24,287 nt of DNA from JBFXJF01 sp050175155. GTDB taxonomy: Bacteria; Bacillota; Bacilli; Tepidibacillales; Tepidibacillaceae. The translations under genes were made by a program, and so were the position numbers. The DNA lies in NCBI GenBank assembly GCA_050175155.1, contig JBFXJF010000030.1:1-24287 (forward strand). The letters are read 5' to 3'. This document shows, piece after piece, positions 7,749-14,715 of this stretch (its first letter is position 1; every line of letters begins with the position of its first letter). Below the pieces are notes generated by a model that worked only from the letters and a program-made list of their open reading frames with translations, was not told the origin of the DNA and ran no database searches.

Positions 7749-9233
7749 ATGTGTGATTTTTATGTTTATAAAAATATAAAAAAACAAATTGAAGAAGAAC
7801 AGGTTCTAAACGACCATCTTGGAATAAGCACTAATACTATTCGTGAAATTAATGCAGATAATGATGTTGAGCTAATAGAGCAAATATATAAGCACTGTTA
7901 TAAGGAAGCATTCTACTTTTCATGGTCATACCAAATAGAAAATTTAAAACTAAAAACCGAGATTGCTGATAATTATAAAAATGACTATGAGAAGCATATA
8001 TTTGACCATTGCGTTATTGCGGCTTTATATACTGTTCAACATATGTTGTATAATAATAAACATGTTTCAATTCCAGACTTAGCAAATAAAGTTAGGTGTA
8101 ATGGACATAATTCAATTATTAATGAAAAATTGCTGGAATCAAATGACCTGAAGTATATTGAACAAAGCAACCAGAGGGTTATTGAAAATACAATAAAAAG
8201 TTCATTTAATTCCGATGGAGGTAAGGATAATTATTTACTTCGCACATTAGATATAAGAATAAAATGCAATTATATTAATCCAGAATTAGGAAAGTATGAA
8301 GTTTCATTCCCTTTATTTTTAAGTAATTTTTCTTATATGGTTATGACAAAATTAAAAAAGTTTAATTCGTATGAACTTATTGAAAGGGTTTTAAATTCAA
8401 AGGATTATAGAGACAGTAATATTAATATTAGTAAATTCCTTTCAAAATATTATAATTGTGCAATAAGCAGCTCTTTAAACCATGTGAAGTCCATGTTAAA
8501 TCAGGATACAACATATAAATTAACAGAAATTGACGAAATGCTTCTCTATTATAAAAAAGAGAGATTATTAAATAGTGATTTAATTAAATATTATATAAAT
8601 AAGGATAATGGAGAGTACTTACTAAATGCAGATAAAAGTATTCTTAATTTATGTAGTATGTTACCTAATGTTTTTTCAAGAAATATTTTTGTTGAATATT
8701 TTGGTCATGCTAGGTATGAAGATAATAACGATTATGCAAACAGAATACATGAATTTTCATGTGAAAGTTTAGAGTTTTTAATTATGGGAACATTTCCTAT
8801 ATTTGAAAAAACATTTTTTATCACATTATATAATTATTATGTAAAAAGATTAAATAAGTCATTAGAGGATTTAAATACATTATTGTTAAACTATGTTAAT
8901 AAAATTTATTCGAGGATTCTTATAAATGATATACCAGCAAACTTCAAAGAGTATTTTAATGAAAAAAGCTATGAGGAAAAAAGCAGGAAAAAATCTAAAG
9001 TTTACGATATTTTAGAATATTCTATACTAAATACTTTGCAAATAAATTCGAATAATATATCGGAATTCAAATATTCAGGGAAAGATAATTTAAAATTCAA
9101 TATGGTAGAAGAATTTATGTATTTCATGAAACTGCGCAGCAAATATGAAGAAGTTACTCCTGATAGCATACTGAATCAAATAAAAATAATTAATAGAAGC
9201 AGAGAAAGTTTTTCTAATAATATTAATATTTAA
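7749..9233 (+). CDS. Orphan 494-aa protein, possible replication or maintenance factor
   Basis: I do not recognise this protein. It is very rich in Asn, Lys, Ile, Tyr and Leu, looks mostly helical and soluble, and has no signal peptide, membrane segment or obvious catalytic motif. The start is supported by AGGAG (7735-7739) 9 nt before ATG. An N-terminal stretch (FDHCVIAALYTVQHMLYNNK, then VSIPDLANKVRCNG) could contain a helix-turn-helix-like segment, but this is weak. It is transcribed divergently from the helicase cluster and ends directly at the repeat-rich tract 9234-9974. That position, between a helicase and an iteron-like region, is what suggests an initiator or partition-type role. 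It could equally be an element-specific regulator. Confidence 0.8.
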   Translation: MCDFYVYKNIKKQIEEEQVLNDHLGISTNTIREINADNDVELIEQIYKHCYKEAFYFSWSYQIENLKLKTEIADNYKNDYEKHIFDHCVIAALYTVQHMLYNNKHVSIPDLANKVRCNGHNSIINEKLLESNDLKYIEQSNQRVIENTIKSSFNSDGGKDNYLLRTLDIRIKCNYINPELGKYEVSFPLFLSNFSYMVMTKLKKFNSYELIERVLNSKDYRDSNINISKFLSKYYNCAISSSLNHVKSMLNQDTTYKLTEIDEMLLYYKKERLLNSDLIKYYINKDNGEYLLNADKSILNLCSMLPNVFSRNIFVEYFGHARYEDNNDYANRIHEFSCESLEFLIMGTFPIFEKTFFITLYNYYVKRLNKSLEDLNTLLLNYVNKIYSRILINDIPANFKEYFNEKSYEEKSRKKSKVYDILEYSILNTLQINSNNISEFKYSGKDNLKFNMVEEFMYFMKLRSKYEEVTPDSILNQIKIINRSRESFSNNINI

Positions 9234-9280
9234 TATTTGAAGGAATTGAAATTTTATTGTTATAAATGTTATTTTTAATT

Positions 9281-9351
9281 TGTCTGTCATAATCTTTTTG
9301 TCTTTATTTCTTATATAGGGCAGTGACAAAAAAACACTTGACGGACATGAT
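9281..9351 (+). repeat. Repeat block copy 1 (TGTCA-containing)
   Basis: The block holds CTGTCAT (9284-9290), TATTTCTTATATAGG (9305-9319), AGTGACAAA (9322-9330) and TGACGGACA (9339-9347). TGTCTGTCA (9281-9289) and TGACGGACA form a near-perfect outer inverted pair (one mismatch), so the block is symmetric as well as directly repeated. Confidence 0.85.
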
Positions 9352-9540
9352 ATTTAATAAAATTAGATGAAAAAATATACATTGAACATTAGTCAAATCG
9401 GATTTATGTTTTCAAAATTAAGTATTTCCGTGTTTCATTATAAAATAAAAAATAAACGTACAAGGGGTTAATGAATTGATGAATTTTATATGAACAGAAG
9501 TTCTTAATATTAATTAATAATATATAGAAGTTGTATGTGG

Positions 9541-9609
9541 CTGTCATTTCATTCTTTGTCATTATTTCTTATATAGGATAGTGACAAAAAATCATCTGAC
9601 GGACAAGAT
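9541..9609 (+). repeat. Repeat block copy 2 (TGTCA-containing)
   Basis: The same elements recur in the same order about 258 bp after copy 1: CTGTCAT (9541-9547), TATTTCTTATATAGG (9563-9577), AGTGACAAA (9580-9588) and TGACGGACA (9597-9605). Here TTTGTCA (9556-9562) and TGACAAA (9582-9588) form a perfect 7-bp inverted pair around the conserved centre. Confidence 0.85.
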
Positions 9610-9671
9610 AATTTAGGAATGACAAAAAATTACGTGCATATGTAAGTGATTGGAATTTAAGCAAAAAAATA

Positions 9672-9700
9672 TGTCATGACAAGAAAAACCTGTCATGACG
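9672..9700. repeat. Tandem TGTCATGAC palindromes
   Basis: TGTCATGACA (9672-9681) is a perfect 10-bp palindrome and TGTCATGACG (9691-9700) repeats it with one change, 19 bp start to start. They carry the same TGTCA half-site as the two blocks to the left, here as full palindromes suited to a protein dimer. Confidence 0.8.
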
Positions 9701-9766
9701 TTATATTTTGTTCTATAAAATCTAATATTTAAAGAGATAAGTAAAATTTAAATTTCGTGAAGATGG

Positions 9767-9822
9767 GGGGAAGGGCAAGGTGAGGTGCAACTTTTGCACC
9801 GAACCTCGAAATGCCCTTCCCC
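9767..9822. other. Large nested hairpin (structured DNA or RNA)
   Basis: Outer arms GGGGAAGGGCA (9767-9777) and TGCCCTTCCCC (9812-9822) pair over 11 bp. Inside, AGGT (9778-9781) pairs with ACCT (9803-9806), and GGTGCAA (9784-9790) pairs with TTGCACC (9794-9800) around a 3-nt loop. A symmetric GA/GA internal loop separates the inner helices, and 5 nt bulge on the right side. No T run follows on the plus strand. In this AT-rich surrounding the GC-rich fold stands out. It may be a single-strand origin, a nicking or recognition structure, or an RNA element. Confidence 0.7.
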
Positions 9823-9855
9823 AAAAAAATATATGGGCTTCGCCCCATATATTTT
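9823..9855 (-). terminator. Minus-strand terminator of the 62-aa excisionase-like gene
   Basis: Arms AAAATATATGGG (9826-9837) and CCCATATATTTT (9844-9855) form a perfect 12-bp stem with the loop CTTCGC. On the minus strand the stem is followed by seven Ts (plus-strand A run 9823-9829), the layout of a rho-independent terminator. It lies 120 bp downstream of the gene at 9975-10163. Confidence 0.75.
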
Positions 9856-9974
9856 ATAGTATATATTATTTATATGTTATATAAGTTTTAATAAAAACAG
9901 GTGATAATTAACTTTTTAAGTGATAAATTAATGATAAGAAAACTTGAATAAATCGAATAGAATATAAATAATTA

Positions 9975-10163
9975 TTAGCTACGATTTCTGCATGCTCTTT
10001 CTAAAAAATCTATCACATTCTTTTTAGGAATCTTCCAGCTCTTGCCTATTTTACATGCTCCTATATCTTTTGAATTAACGAGATCATATGCTTTATTACG
10101 CCCTATGCACAAAATTTCCATTAATGTTTCAATATCTATTAAATCCTCATATTCTGCAAACAT
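9975..10163 (-). CDS. Excisionase-family HTH protein (62 aa)
   Basis: This small DNA-binding protein has the HTH_17 pattern IDIETLMEILCIGRNKAY (about 10-27), then GACKIGKSWKIPKKNVIDFLE as wing and third helix. It shares IGRNKAY and overall layout with the 59-aa protein at 5224-5403. GAGGTG precedes the ATG on the minus strand. It is a single gene with its own terminator (9823-9855) and is far from the integrase. A binding role on the adjacent repeat tract or on its own promoter is as likely as excisionase activity. Confidence 0.85.
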   Translation of the reverse strand: MFAEYEDLIDIETLMEILCIGRNKAYDLVNSKDIGACKIGKSWKIPKKNVIDFLERACRNRS

Positions 10164-10275
10164 CTTTTATAACACCTCTCATCATTTATTCTTTTTATTT
10201 AAATGTTAATGGGTTTAAATGAGATTGCAATTATGTAAAATAAACACTAACTTCTTTTGGAAATGATATAATGGT

Positions 10276-10304
10276 TTGGAAAATTTTACAATTTATGATA
10301 TAAT
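10276..10304 (+). promoter_or_regulatory. Sigma-A promoter of the 379-aa orphan gene
   Basis: TTGGAA (10276-10281), a 17-bp spacer and TATAAT (10299-10304) with an upstream TG form a good extended promoter. A second TGATATAAT is at 10264-10272 without a clear -35. The transcript would have a leader of about 180 nt. In that leader I see only weak pairing, for example CCAT/ATGG around 10453-10470. The rest of 10164-10494 has no gene. Confidence 0.65.
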
Positions 10305-10494
10305 ATTAAAAAATTAGTAGTTAGCATAAGTAGTATATTCCGAAGTAAATATTATTATGTAATAGGAGCAATTGATTATTTCATGTTTCATTTAGGTATA
10401 AACTACTGTTTATTTGCCGTTAAATATAATTAACAAATATGAGAACAGCACGCCATATTTTAATTAATGGTGTAGCAATGGAGGGAAATACAAG

Positions 10495-11634
10495 ATGCCT
10501 ATTGATTTAAAAGCTTTTCAAGTATCGTTAGCACAACAAAAAGTTTATGATACTTGGCAATATGTTGAAAGTTTGAGAGAAACCCTTACCTATATGAATT
10601 TATCTTATAAATTGTTGGAAGGGGTATATACTCATAGGAGACAAGCTTTATCTACTCAGGGACAAAAAATATTGGAAACAGCAGTTAAAACAGGAAAAGT
10701 ATATGGTAGAGAAGAAGATTTACATTGTACTGACTTAGATATTGCAGGGGTTATTATTAATGATTCTATCTTCTTGCGAAAAAATACAATGGAATTTTTT
10801 CATTATGCAAGAATTAGTATGGATATTTTATTTCAAATTATTAATGCGGCATTGCTTGGTGATCAATCTAATGATGTTACTGACCCTTGTCTTGTTAAAA
10901 ATGTATTAACCAAATTAAATCGCAAATCTAATTTTATAAGATTGAAAACTCTATTAAAAGATAATAAAAATAATAATACATTTATGTATTTGAGGGCTTT
11001 CGATAACTACATAAAGCACATAAAAACTATTCTTGTTACCGTTAAAAATAGCATCATGTTTGGAAATTCTAATGAATTTTTAATAAGAGAATTTGTTTAT
11101 AAAGGTGTAGCGTATCCAACAGTAAATGCTCTTAATAAAGTTAAAGAAACTAACGATTATGTTATGAAGATAGTTGAAGATATTTTGATGGAAGTTCAAG
11201 ATCAGTTGCCTAATTGCTTGGATAATAGAAAAAGAGTCCAGACAATAAGTTTTAAGCAAATAGTTAATAAAAATCAAGAATCTGGTGTTATTGAGTATAT
11301 AGCATTTTTTATTGATGTGCAAAATGATATAAGCGAATTGACTAAAGAGATAAAGGTATTACCGCTTATTATTAATACAAATAATGAAATATATAGTTTC
11401 GATTTTAAATTTCATAAGATTTTTATTAGGAAAAAGGGTTGTGAAGAAGACGGTATAGTTGGTTGCGCTGAATTGAAAAACGGGTTAGAAACTAACGAAC
11501 TTTACAGAATATTTGAAGTTAGAGCGTGTGATTTAGAAGAGTATAATAACTATATTTTTTCTTTTGCACATAACTACCCAAAAATAACAATTAATTATGG
11601 TGCAATGGAAGGCTCAATAATTTTATGCAAATAA
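10495..11634 (+). CDS. Orphan 379-aa protein, helical N-terminal half, perhaps HEPN-like
   Basis: I do not recognise this protein with confidence. The first about 240 residues look helical, and the last about 140 look strand-rich (IEYIAFFIDVQNDI, KVLPLIINTNNEIYSFDFKF, PKITINYGAMEGSIILCK). Residues 167-175, RAFDNYIKH, resemble the N-x-x-K-H helix seen in many HEPN-like nucleic acid or cell-suicide proteins. The Arg-to-His spacing is longer than in the classic RNase motif, so this is only a hint. GGAGG (10480-10484) precedes the ATG. It has its own promoter. Before the IS66 insertion its transcript would have reached the terminator at 14716-14754. It has no partner gene in tandem, apart from two very short ORFs behind it. 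Confidence 0.75.
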   Translation: MPIDLKAFQVSLAQQKVYDTWQYVESLRETLTYMNLSYKLLEGVYTHRRQALSTQGQKILETAVKTGKVYGREEDLHCTDLDIAGVIINDSIFLRKNTMEFFHYARISMDILFQIINAALLGDQSNDVTDPCLVKNVLTKLNRKSNFIRLKTLLKDNKNNNTFMYLRAFDNYIKHIKTILVTVKNSIMFGNSNEFLIREFVYKGVAYPTVNALNKVKETNDYVMKIVEDILMEVQDQLPNCLDNRKRVQTISFKQIVNKNQESGVIEYIAFFIDVQNDISELTKEIKVLPLIINTNNEIYSFDFKFHKIFIRKKGCEEDGIVGCAELKNGLETNELYRIFEVRACDLEEYNNYIFSFAHNYPKITINYGAMEGSIILCK

Positions 11635-11651
11635 AAGTGAGAGAAATAAAA

Positions 11652-11711
11652 ATGGCACGTTTTATTATATTTCTGATTATATTGGGAATAATTGGTGTTG
11701 ACTTCAATTAA
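11652..11711 (+). CDS. Possible 19-aa hydrophobic peptide
   Basis: ATG to TAA encodes MARFIIFLIILGIIGVDFN, one hydrophobic helix, 17 bp behind the 379-aa gene. The upstream GAGAG is a poor ribosome binding site. Such ORFs arise easily by chance in AT-rich DNA, so this is listed only because a similar one follows. Confidence 0.2.
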   Translation: MARFIIFLIILGIIGVDFN

Positions 11712-11727
11712 AGTTTGGTTGCATGGA

Positions 11728-11735
11728 ATTTCTAA
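11728..11735. repeat. Left 8-bp target-site duplication of the IS66 element
   Basis: ATTTCTAA abuts the left inverted repeat and is repeated exactly at 14610-14617. Eight base pairs is the usual IS66 duplication length. Confidence 0.95.
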
Positions 11736-11787
11736 GTAAGCGTCAAATGCGCCCATCCTTAATAAACATTTGATTACTTAATTTTTT

Positions 11788-11812
11788 AGCCCAGCATTTT
11801 TGCTGGGCTTTT
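11788..11812. terminator. Hairpin terminator at the left end of the IS66 element
   Basis: AGCCCAGCA (11788-11796) and TGCTGGGCT (11801-11809) pair perfectly around TTTT. On the plus strand a short T run follows. On the minus strand the stem comes right after the last ORF but is followed by As. It may block outside plus-strand transcripts entering the IS antisense to its genes. Confidence 0.6.
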
Positions 11813-12092
11813 AATAAATATCAATATCGTCAGATTTTAATTCTTTAAGAGCTTTTTTCATAACTTTCCTAAGTTTTTCTTCCGGGTCATTCTTATGGAT
11901 ATCAAATGCTTTTTCAAAAAGATAATAATTAATCATATCTGCAAGCATTTCATCTTCTTTAAACATTTTATCGTACTTTTGAATAAAGTAGTAAGTAAAG
12001 TCTAATACAAAACCTATATGGTCTCCACCATTTACAAAATCTTCTGCCATTCCAATGATAAAATCTATGTTAGGCGTTTTCTTTCTGGCCAT
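11811..12092 (-). CDS. Small IS66-linked accessory ORF (93 aa)
   Basis: This 93-aa protein of unknown function is encoded inside the IS, downstream of tnpC and overlapping its end by 23 bp. It is acidic in its second half (MFKEDEMLADMINYYLF, KNDPEEKLRKVMKKALKELK) and looks helical. AGGTG lies about 7 nt before its ATG, within the tnpC end. Because it lies between the IS ends and is coupled to tnpC, it is either a fourth transposition factor of this IS66 subgroup or a passenger. I see no toxin or antitoxin signature. Confidence 0.75.
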   Translation of the reverse strand: MARKKTPNIDFIIGMAEDFVNGGDHIGFVLDFTYYFIQKYDKMFKEDEMLADMINYYLFEKAFDIHKNDPEEKLRKVMKKALKELKSDDIDIY

Positions 12093-13641
12093 TCAAAAAC
12101 ACCTCCGGTAATAATTTCTCTACAACTTCTTCTTTGGTCATATCCAGTTGCGGAGCTGTTTTAAAAATGTATGTTAAATACTTAAATGAATCTATTTTAT
12201 TGAGCTTTGCTGTCTCTATTATACTCATAACAGTAGCACTTGCTTCTGCACCTCTTGGTGTATTTGAAAACAAGAAATTCTTTCTGCATAAGGCAAAGCT
12301 TTTGGCTAAGTGCTCAGCACTGTTGTTACATATATTTAATCTGCCGTCTAACAAATAGTTTTGAAGGTTCTGCCATTGATTTAGTGTATATGTAACAGCA
12401 TTTCCAAGATGGCTTTGTTTTGCTGGTGTAAATGAGTTTAGCCATGCATAAAAACCGTCAAGAACTGGTTTTGATAACTCTTGCCGTTTAATATGTTTTT
12501 CTTCAGGTGACATATCCTCAATGTCTTTTTCTATTTTAAACAATTTATTGCAATATGCTAATCCGATCGCAGCTTTAGAATCTTTTCGCTCTTCTTCTTT
12601 TAAGCATGTTAAAGCTTCATCAAATTTACGTCTTGAGTGGGCTAGACATTGAACTAATGTTACATTTGCAAGCTTTTTATACACCTGATAACCATCGCAA
12701 TGCAAATAGCCCGAAAAGCCTTTTAAAAAATTTTGTGCATGCACTGCATTTCGGCTGCTTCGGTAATCATATAGAGCAATTTGATCTTTTTCGTATTGCC
12801 CTGTTCTGTAAAGCCACATGTAGCTTTTGCTCTGAGGTTTCTTTCCCGGTTCCTTTAAAACTTGAACCGTAGTTTCATCAGCGTGGCCTGTTGTGCAACT
12901 TATCAATTTCTTGTGAAGTGCATCATACACAGGCTTCAGCCAGTCCTCAGAGCTTTTCATTATCCAGTTTGCCATTGTTTGTCTGGATAACTGAATATCT
13001 CTTCTTTTAAAGTCATTTTCTTGTCTATACAATGGAATATCCATTAGGTACTTTTGTGTCATAATATATGCCACAGCTTCAGGTGAAGCAAAACCACCTT
13101 TTATTATGGCATTTTTAACGGGTGCTTTAATTACAGGTACTTCTGTACCTGTTTTTTCGCAGTTCCTGCATGAATATGTATATCTGACATGCTGAACTAT
13201 TACAGCTTGTGCAGGTATTATCTTTAGTTCTTCTCTTACGACTTCTTTGCCCATTTCATGTAGTTCTTCTCCACAATTAGGGCAATTTTGCTCATCTTCG
13301 TTTAATCTGTATTCAACAATCTCTACCGGTAAATCTTCTGGAAGCCTATCTTTTTTCGTTTTTTTCTTCCTGTAATGAGACTTAACTTCTTCCAGCTCTG
13401 GCTCCGGTTTTCTTATGTCAGCAAATTCTTCAGCTTCGTTGAAAACATTTAATTGTGCGCTATCTTCAGTTTTTTCTGATGAAGAACCAAACATCTTTCT
13501 GTTGTTTAGTCTTATTGTTTCCTTCAACCACTCAAGATCCTGTGCCAATTTTTTGTTCTGAGTTATTAAATTATTATATTCTTTAAGAGAAATCGTTATT
13601 TCCTCTTCTGATGTTTTTGCGTTAATTTCAATGTTTTTCAT
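12070..13641 (-). CDS. tnpC: IS66 transposase TnpC
   Basis: This 523-aa protein is the DDE transposase of the IS. An N-terminal coiled coil comes first (about 15-55, NNLITQNKKLAQDLEWLKE). A zinc-ribbon pair CPNC (near 119-122) and SCRNC (near 157-161) follows. The catalytic region has GHADETTVQVL, HCDGYQVY, CLAHSRRKFDEA and a C-terminal RLNICNNSAEHLAKSFALCRKN block, where the last acidic residue of the triad lies. RNFLFSNTPRGAEASA is the usual IS66 C-terminal signature. It starts 89 bp behind tnpB. Length and motifs are normal, so it should be functional. Confidence 0.96.
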   Translation of the reverse strand: MKNIEINAKTSEEEITISLKEYNNLITQNKKLAQDLEWLKETIRLNNRKMFGSSSEKTEDSAQLNVFNEAEEFADIRKPEPELEEVKSHYRKKKTKKDRLPEDLPVEIVEYRLNEDEQNCPNCGEELHEMGKEVVREELKIIPAQAVIVQHVRYTYSCRNCEKTGTEVPVIKAPVKNAIIKGGFASPEAVAYIMTQKYLMDIPLYRQENDFKRRDIQLSRQTMANWIMKSSEDWLKPVYDALHKKLISCTTGHADETTVQVLKEPGKKPQSKSYMWLYRTGQYEKDQIALYDYRSSRNAVHAQNFLKGFSGYLHCDGYQVYKKLANVTLVQCLAHSRRKFDEALTCLKEEERKDSKAAIGLAYCNKLFKIEKDIEDMSPEEKHIKRQELSKPVLDGFYAWLNSFTPAKQSHLGNAVTYTLNQWQNLQNYLLDGRLNICNNSAEHLAKSFALCRKNFLFSNTPRGAEASATVMSIIETAKLNKIDSFKYLTYIFKTAPQLDMTKEEVVEKLLPEVFLNGQKENA

Positions 13642-13730
13642 GACTTTATTATATCATATTTGCATGTTTTATACAAGTACTTTATTTCGAATTTTAGTTC
13701 AATTTTCAATGTTTTAACGGCGTTTTTACA

Positions 13731-14087
13731 TCATATTAAATCTATTCCCGAAACAGTTTTATGAGCCTTTGGTTGCTCAATACTTAGACCCTCCATTAAC
13801 CATCTTAGTTGTTGCATTGTTAAATCACGAACCTCATTGTCACTTCTTGGCCACTGAAATTTTCCTTCTTCTAATCTTTTGTATAGAACTACAAATCCGT
13901 TATCATCCCAATAAAGAGCCTTTATTCTATTTGGCTTTTTTCCACAAAACAAGAAGATACTATCTTCAAATGGATCTAACTTAAATATTTGTTGAACAAT
14001 CGACACCAGTCCATCTATTCCTCTTCTCATATCTGTATAACCACAGGCAATGTATATATGACTTGCTTTAGAGAAGTCCTTAATCAT
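13731..14087 (-). CDS. tnpB: IS66 accessory protein TnpB
   Basis: The 118-aa protein matches the short IS66 Orf2 family required with TnpC for transposition. Signatures are IACGYTDMRRGIDGLVSIVQ, FLFCGKKPNRIKALYWDDNG, LYKRLEEGKFQWP and a C-terminal LTMQQLRWLMEGL. Its ATG overlaps the tnpA stop by 4 bp (14084-14087), indicating coupled translation. Confidence 0.95.
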   Translation of the reverse strand: MIKDFSKASHIYIACGYTDMRRGIDGLVSIVQQIFKLDPFEDSIFLFCGKKPNRIKALYWDDNGFVVLYKRLEEGKFQWPRSDNEVRDLTMQQLRWLMEGLSIEQPKAHKTVSGIDLI

Positions 14088-14443
14088 AATGATTTAATTA
14101 TCCTCAATGCTGCAGCTACTGTACTTTCATCAGCGTAATTATGTATTTGAACCGTAGCATCATTTATGGATACTGTTAAAGCTATTTCTCCTATTTCATT
14201 GATTGAGGGCATTTTAATTTCAGTAAATGTTGGAATGTCAATGGTAGTGTTTTTCTCTTTTAAAGCTGGCAGATTTTCAGAAACCTTCTTACAAATCTTA
14301 TTTTGCCAGTAGTAGTATTGCCTTAAACTCACATCTTTTTCTTTACACCATTTAGAAACCTGCATACCACTATTACGGCACTCTTCAATTATCACACTCC
14401 ACTTTTGATAATTAATCTCATGGGTTAATTGGCTTACTCGCAT
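14084..14443 (-). CDS. tnpA: IS66 accessory protein TnpA
   Basis: The 119-aa protein is the Orf1-type IS66 component with an N-terminal helix-turn-helix: YQKWSVIIEECRNSGMQVSKW, then CKEKDVSLRQYYYWQNKI (about 12-50). The C-terminal half is variable. GGAGA precedes the ATG on the minus strand. It is the first gene of the IS operon; a 10-bp hairpin lies in its leader. Confidence 0.92.
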   Translation of the reverse strand: MRVSQLTHEINYQKWSVIIEECRNSGMQVSKWCKEKDVSLRQYYYWQNKICKKVSENLPALKEKNTTIDIPTFTEIKMPSINEIGEIALTVSINDATVQIHNYADESTVAAALRIIKSL

Positions 14444-14467
14444 AATTTTCTCCTACATTACATTTTA

Positions 14468-14495
14468 TTCAAAAAGTTTAATTAGACTTTTTGAA
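14468..14495. other. Hairpin in the tnpA leader
   Basis: TTCAAAAAGT (14468-14477) and ACTTTTTGAA (14486-14495) pair perfectly with an 8-nt loop, 25 nt upstream of the tnpA start. Hairpins at this place in insertion sequences can limit transposase expression from read-through transcripts. That role is assumed here. Confidence 0.5.
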
Positions 14496-14609
14496 GTTTT
14501 TGTACATCACTACAAAAACTCTGGTTTCTAAATTTAACTTCTTGATCTTTTAGGAGAATTATATCATTGAATATTTATATTAACAGGTACCGGTATATTT
14601 GACGCTTAC

Positions 14610-14617
14610 ATTTCTAA
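14610..14617. repeat. Right 8-bp target-site duplication of the IS66 element
   Basis: ATTTCTAA directly follows the right inverted repeat and equals 11728-11735. Confidence 0.95.
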
Positions 14618-14669
14618 TATTATTAATTGTTTTAAAAATTACTGTGGTATGTTCTGGAAAAGAATAAGT

Positions 14670-14703
14670 TTTAGTTCGGATCTTTCTTATTATACGAACT
14701 AAA
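14670..14703. promoter_or_regulatory. Inverted repeat TTTAGTTCG / CGAACTAAA, operator candidate
   Basis: TTTAGTTCG (14670-14678) and CGAACTAAA (14695-14703) are perfect 9-bp arms separated by 16 nt. The left arm runs into TCGGAT, a hexamer that recurs near 14895-14941. It could bind a dimeric regulator or fold in RNA just ahead of the next terminator. Confidence 0.4.
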
Positions 14704-14715
14704 GTAAAGCGAAAA

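Larger units (their letters stand above)
9234..9974. other. Non-coding repeat-rich tract, candidate replication origin or regulatory region of the element
   Basis: These 741 bp show no convincing gene. They lie between the converging ends of the 494-aa gene and the minus-strand excisionase-like gene. They contain two copies of a 68-bp block, at least nine TGTCA/TGACA half-sites, three TGACAAAAAA strings (9324, 9582, 9620), two TGTCATGAC palindromes, a very AT-rich stretch near 9500-9535, a nested GC-rich hairpin and a terminator. Clustered short repeats next to an AT-rich stretch resemble iteron origins. An oriT or a regulator-binding array would look similar. Confidence 0.55.
11736..14609 (-). 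mobile_element. Complete IS66-family insertion sequence (2874 bp)
   Basis: The ends are perfect 13-bp inverted repeats, GTAAGCGTCAAAT at 11736-11748 and its complement at 14597-14609, flanked by identical 8-bp duplications. All cargo genes (tnpA, tnpB, tnpC and a 93-aa ORF) run on the minus strand. The intact ends, exact duplication and full-length genes point to a recent and possibly active insertion. It lies between the 379-aa orphan gene and that gene's likely terminator. Confidence 0.97.
11723..14667 (+). pseudogene. Possible 20-aa hydrophobic ORF split by the IS66 element
   Basis: If the IS (11736-14609) and one copy of the 8-bp duplication are removed, ATG at 11723 reads through the junction to TAA at 14665-14667. 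The product is MEFLILLIVLKITVVCSGKE. The insertion lies in its fifth codon. No good ribosome binding site is seen. It may be chance. Confidence 0.2.

Noticed and set aside
9281..9700. CRISPR array
   Set aside because: There are only two long copies with differing interiors, no regular spacer pattern and no cas genes nearby.
9767..9822. Plain rho-independent terminator
   Set aside because: On the plus strand the stem is followed by As, and on the minus strand by AT-mixed sequence. The true terminator is the neighbouring hairpin at 9823-9855.
12134..12872. Plus-strand open frames within tnpC
   Set aside because: They are antisense to a full-length IS66 transposase gene and lack ribosome binding sites.
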